DNA of 64,000 bases from Planococcus maitriensis (GTDB taxonomy: Bacteria > Bacillota > Bacilli > Bacillales_A > Planococcaceae), in NCBI RefSeq assembly GCF_003289925.1, contig NZ_QLZQ01000007.1:1-64000 (forward strand). Reading direction: 5' to 3'. The notes below the pieces were generated by a model. The model searched no databases. It was not told the DNA's origin and saw nothing but the letters and a program-made list of their open reading frames with translations. Shown piece by piece: positions 52,330-60,939 of the stretch; positions within the stretch are counted from its first letter, which is position 1, and the number at the start of each line of letters is the position of its first letter. A program made the translations under genes and the position numbers.

Positions 52330-53649
52330 TTAAATGCCTAGCCCTAAACTGAACAGCACGATCGCAATCGCCAATCCGATCAGCGGCACGATCACCGTTA
52401 CAGCCCCCATTGCCCCGTAGGCTGCTTTATGGGTCTCGCCGCAAATCCCTTGGATGGTCGTTACGACATAGCCGTTATGCGGCAATGAATCGAGAGCCCC
52501 CGAAGAAATCGCGATGGTCCGGTGAAGCGCTTCCGTGTTGACGCCCATATCGATATAATGGGGCGCAATCAATGGCAATGCGATGACTTGACCGCCTGAA
52601 GCGGATCCTGTAAGGCCGGCGATGACACTGACCGCCACGGCGCCGCCAATCAGCGGGCTTCCCGGAATGTTTGTCATGGCATCGACTGCCACTTGGAAAG
52701 CCGGGACTGCTTTTGCAACGCCGCCGAAACCGACAACCGCTGCCGTGTTGCCGATGGCGATCAATGCGCCGATTGTCCCGTCCGTCAAAGCTTTGCCCAG
52801 GTTCGTGAAATATTTCATGTTCAACAGGTACGTGGTGATGACCCCGCCGAGCAATGCCAAGATCAAGGCAGAAGTGCCGAGTGAATCATGGAAAATGAAC
52901 GACACAGCCAAAACGACCAATAACGGAATCAAGCCCGTGACCGGATGCGGCAATGCTCTATCCGACATTTGCGGATCGGATTCCCGTGATTCGAAACGCT
53001 CGCCTTTCTTCACGGCTTTATTGATCATGCGCTTCAGCCACCAATAGCCGAATACCGCCATGAAGACCGCCACGATGATGCTGACTTCCCAGCCGGCATA
53101 TGGGCTCGTGTTGAGATACTCAATCGGGATCCAGTTCTGGATCTCCGGCGACCCTGCAGAAGTCATCGTAAATGTCACAGACCCAAGCGCAAGAGCTGCC
53201 GGGATGAAGCGGCGCGGCAAGTCCGCTTGCTTGAACAAGCTGAGTGCCATCGGGTAAACCGAGAACGCGACGACGAACAAGCTGACGCCACCGTATGTCA
53301 GGACAGCACAGGCGATGACAATCGCCAATACCGCTTTTGACAAGCCGAATTTTCCGACCAGCCATTTGGAGACACTGTCCGCAGCACCTGTGTCTTCCAT
53401 GACCTTACCGAATATGGCCCCGAGCAAGAACATCGGGAACCATGAGGTGATGAATCCGGAGAAGCCGCCCATATAGTTCGATAGTAAATTGGCTTCCCCT
53501 TCCCCCACTAACTGCGGAAACAGCGGCAGCCCGCTGAGAACCGCGACGAACAAAGCCGACAACGGGCCGGCAATCAATAAATTGACGCCTCTCATCGTCA
53601 ACACGATCAATAGAATAAGCCCGCCGATCATTCCGATCATACTTAACAT
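52330..53649 (-). CDS. GntP-family permease, probable 3-hydroxybutyrate/organic acid transporter
   Basis: A 439-residue membrane protein with about 12 helices. GSASGGQVIALPLIAPHYI and SGALDSLPHNGYVVTTI are GntP-family marks. Members carry gluconate or, as in YxjC-type proteins, hydroxybutyrate; the neighbouring dehydrogenase favours the latter. ATG 53649 with AAGGGGGA seven bases upstream is the start; the open frame to 53823 covers the control region. A perfect cre site in the leader predicts shut-off by glucose. Confidence 0.9.
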   Translation of the reverse strand: MLSMIGMIGGLILLIVLTMRGVNLLIAGPLSALFVAVLSGLPLFPQLVGEGEANLLSNYMGGFSGFITSWFPMFLLGAIFGKVMEDTGAADSVSKWLVGKFGLSKAVLAIVIACAVLTYGGVSLFVVAFSVYPMALSLFKQADLPRRFIPAALALGSVTFTMTSAGSPEIQNWIPIEYLNTSPYAGWEVSIIVAVFMAVFGYWWLKRMINKAVKKGERFESRESDPQMSDRALPHPVTGLIPLLVVLAVSFIFHDSLGTSALILALLGGVITTYLLNMKYFTNLGKALTDGTIGALIAIGNTAAVVGFGGVAKAVPAFQVAVDAMTNIPGSPLIGGAVAVSVIAGLTGSASGGQVIALPLIAPHYIDMGVNTEALHRTIAISSGALDSLPHNGYVVTTIQGICGETHKAAYGAMGAVTVIVPLIGLAIAIVLFSLGLGI

Positions 53650-53691
53650 GATAAATCCCCCTTTTGAATGTGTTACGGTTTTTCGAACAAA

Positions 53692-53706
53692 TTGGAAACG
53701 CTTACT
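53692..53706 (-). promoter_or_regulatory. cre site (CcpA) in the leader of the hydroxybutyrate operon
   Basis: TTGGAAACGCTTACT fits all 15 positions of WTGNAANCGNWNNCW. It lies about 43 bases before the permease start, a position suited to roadblock or promoter repression. Confidence 0.82.
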
Positions 53707-53847
53707 TTTCTCCCGGAAAAGCATGGATGAATTGTCTAAATATTTAGTCCTGAAACCTTTTAATACTATACAACGAAGAAATCGATAGGTAAAATGAATA
53801 ATAATAATAGCTTCCATAGACATTAGTTATAGATAAGGGGCGTTCTT

Positions 53848-54729
53848 ATGGATATCCGACAGCTTAGTTATTTTATCGAAGTGGCAAAGCATCAAAGTTT
53901 CACAAAAGCAGCACAAGCCCTCCATGTGACGCAGCCGACACTCAGCAAGATGGTCAAAAACCTGGAACAGGAAATGGAAGTGTCTTTATTCGACCGCTCG
54001 TCACGGAAAGTTCGTTTGACCGATGCAGGGGAAGTCGTCTTTATCCAGGCCCAGAAAATCGTCAACAGCCTCGAAGACTTGTCCTCTTCGCTGTATGACA
54101 TCATGAACTTGAACAAAGGAAAGATCAAAATCGGCCTGCCGCCGGTCATCAGCACGCTGTTTTTCCCGACGATCATCGCAGAATTCCAATCCCGCTATCC
54201 CGATGTGACCGTCATCCTGGTTGAAGACGGCGCAAAGAAAGTGGAGGAAAAAGTAGCTGACGGCGAAGTGGATCTAGGATTTGTCATGCTTCCTGTCGAT
54301 GCCGAACGTTTCGAAGTCGTTCCGTTTGTCGACCAGGAGATCAAGCTGCTGGTCCACGAAGACCATCCGCTCGCCAACCAGGAAACAAGGGACCTGATTG
54401 ATTTCAAAAATGACCCTTTCCTCCTCCTTAGCAAGGAATTCACGCTCAATGGGCGAACGGTCGAATTCTGCCGCAGCGAAGGGTTCGAGCCGAAAATCGC
54501 CTACGAAAGCTCACAATGGGATTTCATCGTCGGCATGGTCGAGAAAAACCTCGGCGTCACGTTGATGCCCAAGCTGATTTGCGACCGCGTACAGGACGGC
54601 CCCTTCAAAACCGTCTCCCTGACCCAGACATTCCCGTGGCGGCTCGGCATCATCATGGCCAAAAACCGTTACGTGCCTTATGTCTCCCGCGAATTCATCA
54701 CACTCGTCAACCAGTTGCCGAAAGTTTGA
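53848..54729 (+). CDS. LysR-family transcriptional regulator
   Basis: A 293-residue LysR protein. The winged helix reads MDIRQLSYFIEVAKHQSFTK, AAQALHVTQPTLSKMVKNLE; the effector domain starts about residue 90 with KIKIGLPPVIS. It is divergent from the permease/hydroxybutyrate dehydrogenase operon with a 198-base shared control region, the usual place for its regulator. AAGGGGCG precedes ATG. The ligand is unknown, perhaps 3-hydroxybutyrate or acetoacetate. Confidence 0.92.
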   Translation: MDIRQLSYFIEVAKHQSFTKAAQALHVTQPTLSKMVKNLEQEMEVSLFDRSSRKVRLTDAGEVVFIQAQKIVNSLEDLSSSLYDIMNLNKGKIKIGLPPVISTLFFPTIIAEFQSRYPDVTVILVEDGAKKVEEKVADGEVDLGFVMLPVDAERFEVVPFVDQEIKLLVHEDHPLANQETRDLIDFKNDPFLLLSKEFTLNGRTVEFCRSEGFEPKIAYESSQWDFIVGMVEKNLGVTLMPKLICDRVQDGPFKTVSLTQTFPWRLGIIMAKNRYVPYVSREFITLVNQLPKV

Positions 54730-54736
54730 TCCGTAC

Positions 54737-54769
54737 AAAAAGAAGCTGCCCATGAAGGCAGCTTCTTTT
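54737..54769. terminator. Bidirectional terminator between the LysR gene and the ion channel gene
   Basis: AAAAGAAGCTGCC/GGCAGCTTCTTTT perfect stem, loop CATGAA, with U tracts on both strands. Confidence 0.92.
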
Positions 54770-54777
54770 GCTTAGGG

Positions 54778-55581
54778 TTATTTCCGGTCGACGAGTGTTT
54801 GGATCATGCTTTTCAGTTCGCCGACCTCTTTTCTCAAGTCTTCGATTTCCGATGTGTCTTCTTTGATGCCTTCAAGTTCAGCCGTCTCTTTGTCGATTTC
54901 ATCTGAAATCTTCTGCGCATTGTTGACGATTTCCCCGACGATCAAGTTGATCATCAGGAAGGTCGATACGACGATGAAGGAAATGAAGTACAGCCAGGAC
55001 CATGGCTCAGACTCAAAGACCGGGCGGAAAATCCCGCTCGCCCAAGATTCCAATGTGAAGATCTGGAATAGCGAGATAAGCGAAAGCCCGAGATCTCCGA
55101 AATATTCCGGTTCAATATCCGCGTAAAAGAATGTGCCGATGACCGCATAGACGTAAAAGATGATCGACATGAGCAAGATGACGCTCGTGATGGTCGGAAT
55201 GGCCATGAACAAGGCGGTCACGACGCGGCGCAGTGACGGAATGGTCGACACGGTCCGCAGCACACGCAGCACGCGGAAAATCCGCAATACGCTGATGAAT
55301 GGGGAATTATAGAGGATAAGGCTTCCGACAACGATGATGAAATCGAAATTATTCCATGCATTGCCGAAGAATTTCGCCCGGTAAACGAATAACTTAGCGA
55401 AGATCTCCAAGGCGAAGAATGCCAGGATGATGATATCCAGCATCAACAGCCATGACCCGTAGTTTTCCGCAATTGACGGATAGGTCTCCAAGCCGACCAG
55501 CAAGGCATTGATTAAAATCAAAACAGTGATGAATGTATTGAACCGCGCACTTTCCACGATCCGCTTCAGTGATTCCTTCAT
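54778..55581 (-). CDS. Bacterial voltage-gated sodium channel (NavBac type)
   Basis: A 267-residue single-domain voltage-gated cation channel that would work as a tetramer. Six helices S1-S6; S4 has Arg at 100, 103, 106 and 109, one every third residue. The pore has the selectivity filter TLESWAS (176-182), the sodium-channel form known from NaChBac. S6 is followed by a charged coiled coil (about 225-265, IDKETAELEGIKEDTSEIE) that assembles the tetramer. NaChBac-type channels serve motility, pH and sodium balance in alkaliphilic or halophilic Bacillales. Monocistronic; the 225 bases upstream hold only the promoter region and the sortase terminator. Confidence 0.93.
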   Translation of the reverse strand: MKESLKRIVESARFNTFITVLILINALLVGLETYPSIAENYGSWLLMLDIIILAFFALEIFAKLFVYRAKFFGNAWNNFDFIIVVGSLILYNSPFISVLRIFRVLRVLRTVSTIPSLRRVVTALFMAIPTITSVILLMSIIFYVYAVIGTFFYADIEPEYFGDLGLSLISLFQIFTLESWASGIFRPVFESEPWSWLYFISFIVVSTFLMINLIVGEIVNNAQKISDEIDKETAELEGIKEDTSEIEDLRKEVGELKSMIQTLVDRK

Positions 55582-55776
55582 AGGGCGATAGACGACTCCT
55601 TATTTAATCTTATGTAACCGATACGCTCATCGCGCAAAAAAGTTCCCTCCAATTATATCATGCAGTTATGCGGAAGTTGCTTTTCAGCCGGGCGCTCCCT
55701 CAGGTAATGTTGCGAAAATGTGACGGCCGCAGACTGCATCTCCTTCAGCGGCAAAGCAGAACCCTAAACAGCCACT

Positions 55777-55805
55777 AAAAAAAAGCGCCTCCAAGGAGAC
55801 GCTTT
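55777..55805 (-). terminator. Terminator of the DUF4397-sortase operon
   Basis: GCGCCTCC/GGAGACGC stem (one mismatch, two-base loop) followed by TTTTTTTTAG on the minus strand. The rest of 55582-55776 shows no gene. Confidence 0.82.
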
Positions 55806-55806
55806 C

Positions 55807-56502
55807 CTATTCTTGTACAAGCGAGGCGTAGACGATCAAGCGTTCTTCCCTCGTGCCCCGGTCATAATCATAGGTTCCGGAGCAGGTAATCAGCACCAGT
55901 TCGGGGGACGAATGATAGCCGAAGACCGAATCGACATCCGCCAAATCGAGCGGCACTGACTCCATCGTGTGGACCTTGAACCGCAGCTCGCGATCGTCGC
56001 CGGAGACGAAAATCTCATCTCCCGGCTCGAGCTCCGTCAAATCCCAAAACACAGCCGGGCCGTCCAAATCATCGACATGTCCCGCTATGACCGACCGCCC
56101 TCTTTGGCCGGGTCGGTAGCCCGGAGAAAACCAGCTCAGTTCCTCGCCGTTATCCGGCACCGCCATTTCCCCCGTATCGGTCACGCCGAGATGCGTGACA
56201 TCCGCTTCCACCCCAATGGATGGGATGGACAGCGTCTCTGGCGCGATGCCCGGCTGGTTCAGTTCATTGATCGGGTTGCCCGCCTGCTTCGACTTCGGCT
56301 CAGCCGCCGGTTTTTCTTTCTCAGCGGCTTTCGCCTCCCCTGCTTCTTTCGGTTGTTCTGATCTCGCCGCTTCCGCTTTGGCGGAAAAGCCGACTTCCGC
56401 ACTGCGGATACTCACTTCATCTTGCGGGGCAGACGTACATCCCGCAAGAAATACGGCAGCGAGGAGCAATGCGAATTTATTGAAATCGTTTTCTCCACAC
56501 AA
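55807..56502 (-). CDS. Class F sortase with a lipoprotein signal
   Basis: A 231-residue sortase. Catalytic His142 in VIAGHVDD, Cys207 in LITCSGTYD and Arg221 in ERLIVYA are in the right order, and SIPSIGVEA is the usual first strand. Unlike most sortases it lacks a membrane anchor helix and has a lipobox, FLAGC with Cys22, then an Ala/Lys/Glu-rich linker of about 60 residues. It should therefore be a lipid-anchored transpeptidase outside the cell. The start is uncertain: TTG 56502 overlaps the end of the DUF4397 gene by 26 bases; later TTG codons are possible. The upstream gene encodes a likely substrate. Confidence 0.88.
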   Translation of the reverse strand: MCGENDFNKFALLLAAVFLAGCTSAPQDEVSIRSAEVGFSAKAEAARSEQPKEAGEAKAAEKEKPAAEPKSKQAGNPINELNQPGIAPETLSIPSIGVEADVTHLGVTDTGEMAVPDNGEELSWFSPGYRPGQRGRSVIAGHVDDLDGPAVFWDLTELEPGDEIFVSGDDRELRFKVHTMESVPLDLADVDSVFGYHSSPELVLITCSGTYDYDRGTREERLIVYASLVQE

Positions 56503-57277
56503 GCCCGCTAGCTGCTACCAAGAACAACGCGCCACCGACCAGCAGCCACATGGACTGGGATTGTTCAGGCGTGCCAAGTCCAGTTGTCGGCATTTCATCC
56601 GGCGATGCAGCCGCTTCGTAATCGACAAGGGCGATCACTTCAAGGGAATCGACTGTGTTGACTGCAAAGACAGAGTAGACAGTATCTGCAGCAAGTTCAG
56701 TTCCTTCGAGCGGCAATACTTGTGTGCCATCCGGCAAACGGATTTCCAAGTCGTACGTGTCAGGAGCTACTTCTGCATAATCCGTGATTCCCGGGAACTC
56801 GGCTCCGCTGAACAGCGCATCTCCTCCGATGATCCCAACATCAACTGCCGGGGCATCCGGGGACAAATGGCCGACGCGGATTTTCGCCTGGCCTTCAGTG
56901 ACTTCCATGGAATCTTCAGCTACTACAAATTCGATGGACTCCAAGAGGTTGGCTGCTGCGACTGTATAAGCTTTACCGGCTTCCACTTCCAGATCAGCCT
57001 GCAAAACGCCTTCTCCTGCTGCATATTCAGTACCTGCAGCGAATACTTCTACATCATGTGTTCCAGCCGGGACTTCCAAATATCCGGAATCCGTCTTGAA
57101 TGGTACTTCTTCGAGCGTTAAATCCCCGTTGACGTACACATCTACTGCAGGGGCATCAGGTGAAGCGTGCAACACCCGAACTTTTGCCATGTCACCGTGT
57201 TCATCCGCCATGACCAAAGATCCGAGAAGCGAAAACAGCACCAGCATTGCGACAAGAGAGACAGATAACTTCTTCAT
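56477..57277 (-). CDS. DUF4397 surface protein with MPTTG sorting signal
   Basis: A 266-residue exported protein. Signal peptide 1-24 (cut after VMA), then two DUF4397 repeats beginning AKVRVLHASPDAPAVDVYVN (about 31) and AKIRVGHLSPDAPAVDV (about 131). The C-terminus has MPTTG (229-233), a hydrophobic helix (243-260) and RKR, that is a cell-wall sorting signal with Met in place of Leu. DUF4397 is of unknown function and beta-sandwich type. The class F sortase gene overlaps its end, making it the obvious substrate. ATG 57277 follows AAGAGG. Confidence 0.9.
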   Translation of the reverse strand: MKKLSVSLVAMLVLFSLLGSLVMADEHGDMAKVRVLHASPDAPAVDVYVNGDLTLEEVPFKTDSGYLEVPAGTHDVEVFAAGTEYAAGEGVLQADLEVEAGKAYTVAAANLLESIEFVVAEDSMEVTEGQAKIRVGHLSPDAPAVDVGIIGGDALFSGAEFPGITDYAEVAPDTYDLEIRLPDGTQVLPLEGTELAADTVYSVFAVNTVDSLEVIALVDYEAAASPDEMPTTGLGTPEQSQSMWLLVGGALFLVAASGLVWRKRFQ

Positions 57278-57424
57278 GTGTCCAACCTCTTTCCATATAG
57301 TATTTGTATAACTTTTGTACACCTCATTTATACACCCTACACAAGATAATTTCAATATATATCTAACTATTCTGATAAATTTGAGTGATTTGGCATGTAA
57401 AGTGATACAAACTTACGTGGAATA

Positions 57425-57459
57425 GAAAAAGTTGCCAGGAGTCCTTATTCCTGGCAACC
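57425..57459 (-). terminator. Terminator of the RNase H-like gene
   Basis: GTTGCCAGGA/TTCCTGGCAAC stem with a seven-base loop, then TTTTTC on the minus strand. Confidence 0.88.
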
Positions 57460-57472
57460 ACCCATTATTTAT

Positions 57473-58138
57473 TCATTTATCAGCATTCAAGTCAATCAAG
57501 CTCTCAATCACCGTTTCGCCAAGTGCCTGTGTTGCCAAACGGTCAGCTTCCGCGTTTTCCTTTCTCGGGACAAATTCGTATTCGGGATGGATGCCGAGCT
57601 TTTCCAGGCGCTGGTCGATCCGGTCTGCCCACCTTGCCAAGCTTTGTTCCGGCACTGCCCATTCACCGCTCATCTGATTGACCAGCGTCCTCGAATCGCC
57701 GATAAAGCGGACAGGGAGATGATGGACGCCGAGCAATTCGATTTCCTGGACCGCCATCGACAGTGCTGCATACTCAGCCTCATTATTCGAATCGATTCCA
57801 TCGATGATGGCATTTTTCCGTAAGCGATATTCCTTGCCGTTTTGATTGAAATAGATGGCGCAGCCGAGTCCCGCCCGTTTCGAATGGCGGTCAAAGCCCC
57901 CATCGTAATAGGCGACGGCGTCATGCGGCTCTGTCTCCACTTCCTTGACATAGTTTTTCAGTTCCTTGACGCTCCAGTTGCTGTTATGGCGATCGGCAAA
58001 CTGAAGGCGTTTGGTGCGGCCTGTGCGATCCAGGTCCTCGGCCACCATCAGCGCTTCATTTGCTTCAAGCTCTTCGGAGAGAAATTGCACGATTTTGTTT
58101 TTCGGTGATTTATACGTCCAATCGATCCGTACTTTCAT
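57473..58138 (-). CDS. RNase HI-like (reverse transcriptase-like) protein
   Basis: A 221-residue protein with an RNase H fold in its C-terminal two thirds. The acidic active-site residues are present: Asp in AYYDGGFD, Glu in SNNEAEYAAL, Asp in FIGDSRTLVNQM and Asp in ENAEADRLA. It should cut RNA in RNA-DNA hybrids. The first 70 residues are a separate, charged region without a match I know, so it is not the minimal RNase HI. B. subtilis has similar YpdQ/YpeP proteins. Separate terminator; 39 bases from the KtrA-type gene, which may share its transcript. Confidence 0.85.
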   Translation of the reverse strand: MKVRIDWTYKSPKNKIVQFLSEELEANEALMVAEDLDRTGRTKRLQFADRHNSNWSVKELKNYVKEVETEPHDAVAYYDGGFDRHSKRAGLGCAIYFNQNGKEYRLRKNAIIDGIDSNNEAEYAALSMAVQEIELLGVHHLPVRFIGDSRTLVNQMSGEWAVPEQSLARWADRIDQRLEKLGIHPEYEFVPRKENAEADRLATQALGETVIESLIDLNADK

Positions 58139-58177
58139 TCAGCCACCGCCTTTTCCCATCGATTGTGCTGCCGTTCT

Positions 58178-58834
58178 TTACAGCCCTTTGTCTTCAAAGC
58201 GTTTAAGGTCGTCTTTATGCCCCATCGCAATCAGGATATCCCCGTCTTCGATCGAATCCTCCAAGAGCGGCGCGATATTGACATCCTCCCCGTGTTTGAT
58301 CGCCAAAATCATGCAGCCGTAATCTTTCCGGATATTCAATGATCCGAGTGTCTTGCCGATCACTTTGTCGGATGCCGCAAGTTCGATGATGCTGTAGTTT
58401 TCGGATAAGTTGATATAGTCGACCACTTTTTCGGAATCGATGTGATGGGCAGTCCGGACGCCCATTTCATATTCCGGCTGGATGACACGGTCTGCCCCGA
58501 TGCGTTCCAGTATCTTTTGGTGCTGCTGGTCGCGTGCTTTCACCCAAACTTTAGGCACGCCCAGTTCTTTCAGCATGAGCGTGCATAAGACGCTCGCCTG
58601 CAAGTCATCGCCGATTGCGACGATGGCATACTCGAAATTCCGGACACCGAGCGACTTCAGGCTGCCTTCGTCCGTTGCATCGGCTGTTGCGGTATGGCTT
58701 GCATAGTCAGACATCGTGCTGACTGTTTCGGGGTTGGAGTCGATCGCCATGATGTCGTGCCCCATCCCGTACAGCTCTTTGCAAACACTGCTGCCGAAGC
58801 GCCCCAGCCCGATTACCACTATTTGTTTTTTCAC
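58178..58834 (-). CDS. KtrA/TrkA-type potassium uptake regulatory subunit
   Basis: A 218-residue cytosolic gating protein. N-terminal RCK domain with nucleotide motif VIGLGRFGSSVCKEL and acidic AIDSNPE (binds ATP/ADP or NAD), and C-terminal RCK_C domain from about 135 with SLNIRKDYGCMILAIK. It forms an octameric ring on a KtrB/KtrD membrane subunit and opens potassium uptake. Length equals B. subtilis KtrA/KtrC. No membrane subunit gene is adjacent, as for ktrC in Bacillus. Which of KtrA or KtrC it is cannot be told. Confidence 0.92.
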   Translation of the reverse strand: MKKQIVVIGLGRFGSSVCKELYGMGHDIMAIDSNPETVSTMSDYASHTATADATDEGSLKSLGVRNFEYAIVAIGDDLQASVLCTLMLKELGVPKVWVKARDQQHQKILERIGADRVIQPEYEMGVRTAHHIDSEKVVDYINLSENYSIIELAASDKVIGKTLGSLNIRKDYGCMILAIKHGEDVNIAPLLEDSIEDGDILIAMGHKDDLKRFEDKGL

Positions 58835-59083
58835 AGCTGTCCCTACTTTCTATTGCATGATTCGAACGATTTCCCGTTACCAAAATAGTACGCTACTCCT
58901 TGGCGTTTTGTCGAAGATTTCACTCCGTCCGCCTTATCCAACCGAGCGGTCATCGGCTAATTTCCTTCTATAATATGAATGATCCTGCCAGTATATGAAA
59001 CAAGCCGATGGCGTGGCCTTTCGCTTTGTACTACAATAGATGATAATATCCTTTATATCCGATAGAGAAAGGTTGTTTACTCG

Positions 59084-60001
59084 ATGAAACCATTTGATTC
59101 CATTACCGACCTGATCGGCGATACGCCTGTTGTTAAATTGAAGCGCCTTGTCCCTGAAGGGGCAGCGGATGTCTACGTCAAACTTGAAATGTTCAACCCC
59201 ACTAAAAGCGTCAAAGACCGTGCAGCTTATAATATGATCAAGCAAGCTGAAGAGTCGGGCGCATTAAAGGCGGGATCGACCATCATCGAACCGACGAGCG
59301 GCAATACCGGCATCGGCCTGGCGATGGTCGCTGCAGCGAAAGGCTACCGCTCCATCCTGGTGCTGCCGGACAACGCTACCCAAGAGCGCATCAATTTGCT
59401 CAAAGCATTCGGTTCGGAAGTTGTCTTGACGCCAAGCGACGACAAAATGCCGGGCGCCATCCAAAAAGCGCTTGAATTGCGGGAAACGATACCCGGCAGC
59501 TTCATCCCCCAGCAGTTCGAAAACCCGGCCAATCCCGATGCCCACCGAGGCACGACAGCGCTTGAGATCCTCGAGCAAATGGACGGCCAGCTCGATGCAT
59601 TCGTCGCTTCGGCCGGAACGGGCGGCACCATCACCGGTACCGGCGAGACCTTGAAAGAGCAATTGCCGAACCTCCATATTACTGTTGTCGAACCGAAAGG
59701 CTCCCCTGTCCTGTCAGGAGGCAAGCCAGGCAAACACAAGCTGGTCGGCACTAGCCCTGGATTCGTGCCGGATACATTGAATACGTCCATTTACGATGAA
59801 ATCATGGCCATCGAAGATGAAGACGCCATCGAGATGTTCCGCCGCGCCGCACGTGAAGAAGGCGTCTTTGTCGGCCCTTCTGCCGGCGCGACCATCTATG
59901 CAGCCATCGAAATCGCCAAACGGCTCGGTCCCGGAAAAAAAGTATTGTGCATTGCACCGGACACCGGTGAACGCTATTTGAGCATGAACCTATTCGAATG
60001 A
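59084..60001 (+). CDS. cysK: Cysteine synthase (O-acetylserine sulfhydrylase)
   Basis: A 305-residue fold-type II PLP enzyme that makes cysteine from O-acetylserine and sulfide. PLP Lys in NPTKSVKDRAAYNMI, TSGNTGIG substrate loop, phosphate loop GTGGTITGTGE, and Ser in GPSAGATIYAA. The KSVKDR form in place of KDR shows it is a CysK/CysM-type synthase. Plus-strand, divergent from the KtrA-type gene; followed by a terminator and a sulfonate-type importer, which suggests a small sulfur-supply group. Confidence 0.93.
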   Translation: MKPFDSITDLIGDTPVVKLKRLVPEGAADVYVKLEMFNPTKSVKDRAAYNMIKQAEESGALKAGSTIIEPTSGNTGIGLAMVAAAKGYRSILVLPDNATQERINLLKAFGSEVVLTPSDDKMPGAIQKALELRETIPGSFIPQQFENPANPDAHRGTTALEILEQMDGQLDAFVASAGTGGTITGTGETLKEQLPNLHITVVEPKGSPVLSGGKPGKHKLVGTSPGFVPDTLNTSIYDEIMAIEDEDAIEMFRRAAREEGVFVGPSAGATIYAAIEIAKRLGPGKKVLCIAPDTGERYLSMNLFE

Positions 60002-60014
60002 ATTTTGTTTTGGA

Positions 60015-60041
60015 AAGAGAGGCAGATGCCTCTCTTTTTTT
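60015..60041 (+). terminator. Terminator of cysK
   Basis: AGAGAGGCA/TGCCTCTCT around GA, followed by TTTTTTTA on the plus strand. Confidence 0.9.
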
Positions 60042-60070
60042 ATTGCCCGAAACTTTTTTGCGCGTGATTA

Positions 60071-60098
60071 TTGACAATCCCTATAAAACTACTATACT
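60071..60098 (+). promoter_or_regulatory. Promoter of the sulfonate-type ABC operon
   Basis: Consensus -35 TTGACA (60071-60076), 16-base spacer, -10 TATACT (60093-60098). Confidence 0.78.
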
Positions 60099-60150
60099 TT
60101 ATTAAATGATATCCAATTGGAAAGGTAGGTTTTATAGCCAGTGAATTATT

Positions 60151-60939
60151 TTGTTTATTGAAATCCAGCACATCAACAAGATCTATACCGATAAAGACAA
60201 TAATGCCAATACCGTATTAAAAGATATAAACCTTGAAATCCCGAAAGGCCAATTCGTCTCGATTCTTGGCCCATCCGGGTGCGGCAAGTCGACTTTGCTG
60301 TCGATGATCGCCGGCCTCACCTCCGCTTCGTCCGGCGGCATCGTCGTCGACGGAAAGAATGTCCAGAAGCCCGGCAAAGACCGCGGCATGGTGTTCCAGG
60401 AAGCAGCCTTGTTCCCTTGGATGTCCGTGACGGAAAACGTCGTGTTTCCGTTGCGCAAGGACATGAACAACAAGCAAGCTGCAGAACGCGCACGCCATTT
60501 CCTGCAGATGGTCCAGCTCAGCAATTACGCGGGCCACTACCCGCATGAATTGTCGGGCGGCATGCAGCAGCGCGTCTCGATCGCGCGCACCTTAGCGATG
60601 GACCCCGCTGTGCTCTTGATGGACGAACCGTTCGGCGCGCTTGATGAACAGACGCGCAGCCGGCTCCACGGGCAATTGGAGAAAATCTGGATCGATACGC
60701 AGAAAACCATCGTTTTTGTCACGCACAGCATTTCGGAATCGATCAAGCTATCGGACCGCATCGTCGTGATGGGCACCCGTCCCGGAACTGTCATCGCGGA
60801 CATCGAAGTCGATATCCCACGCCCGCGCGATGAACATAAACAACAAGTCGCCGCGCTCGAAGAACGCATCATGGGGCTGTTGAAAGGTGAAATCGATAAA
60901 GTCATAAACGAGGAGCTTGCTTATGAAGCCCGCAGTTAA
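60151..60939 (+). CDS. ABC transporter ATPase, nitrate/sulfonate/taurine (SsuB/TauB) type
   Basis: A 262-residue ATPase. Walker A LGPSGCGKSTLL, Q-loop VFQEAALFPWM, signature ELSGGMQQRVSIARTLA, Walker B VLLMDEPFGALDEQT and H-loop FVTHSISES. It powers import of a sulfonate-like anion. The frame opens only after a TGA at 60142-60144, so the start must be TTG 60151 (or ATT), and the ribosome site AAAGGTAGG is 22 bases away; the start region is unusual (see findings). The permease start lies inside the end of this gene. Confidence 0.92.
   Translation: MFIEIQHINKIYTDKDNNANTVLKDINLEIPKGQFVSILGPSGCGKSTLLSMIAGLTSASSGGIVVDGKNVQKPGKDRGMVFQEAALFPWMSVTENVVFPLRKDMNNKQAAERARHFLQMVQLSNYAGHYPHELSGGMQQRVSIARTLAMDPAVLLMDEPFGALDEQTRSRLHGQLEKIWIDTQKTIVFVTHSISESIKLSDRIVVMGTRPGTVIADIEVDIPRPRDEHKQQVAALEERIMGLLKGEIDKVINEELAYEARS

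Noticed and set aside
58835..59083. A SAM (S-box) or cysteine T-box leader before cysK
   Set aside because: No S-box or T-box consensus and no terminator in the leader; only a plain divergent promoter region is seen.
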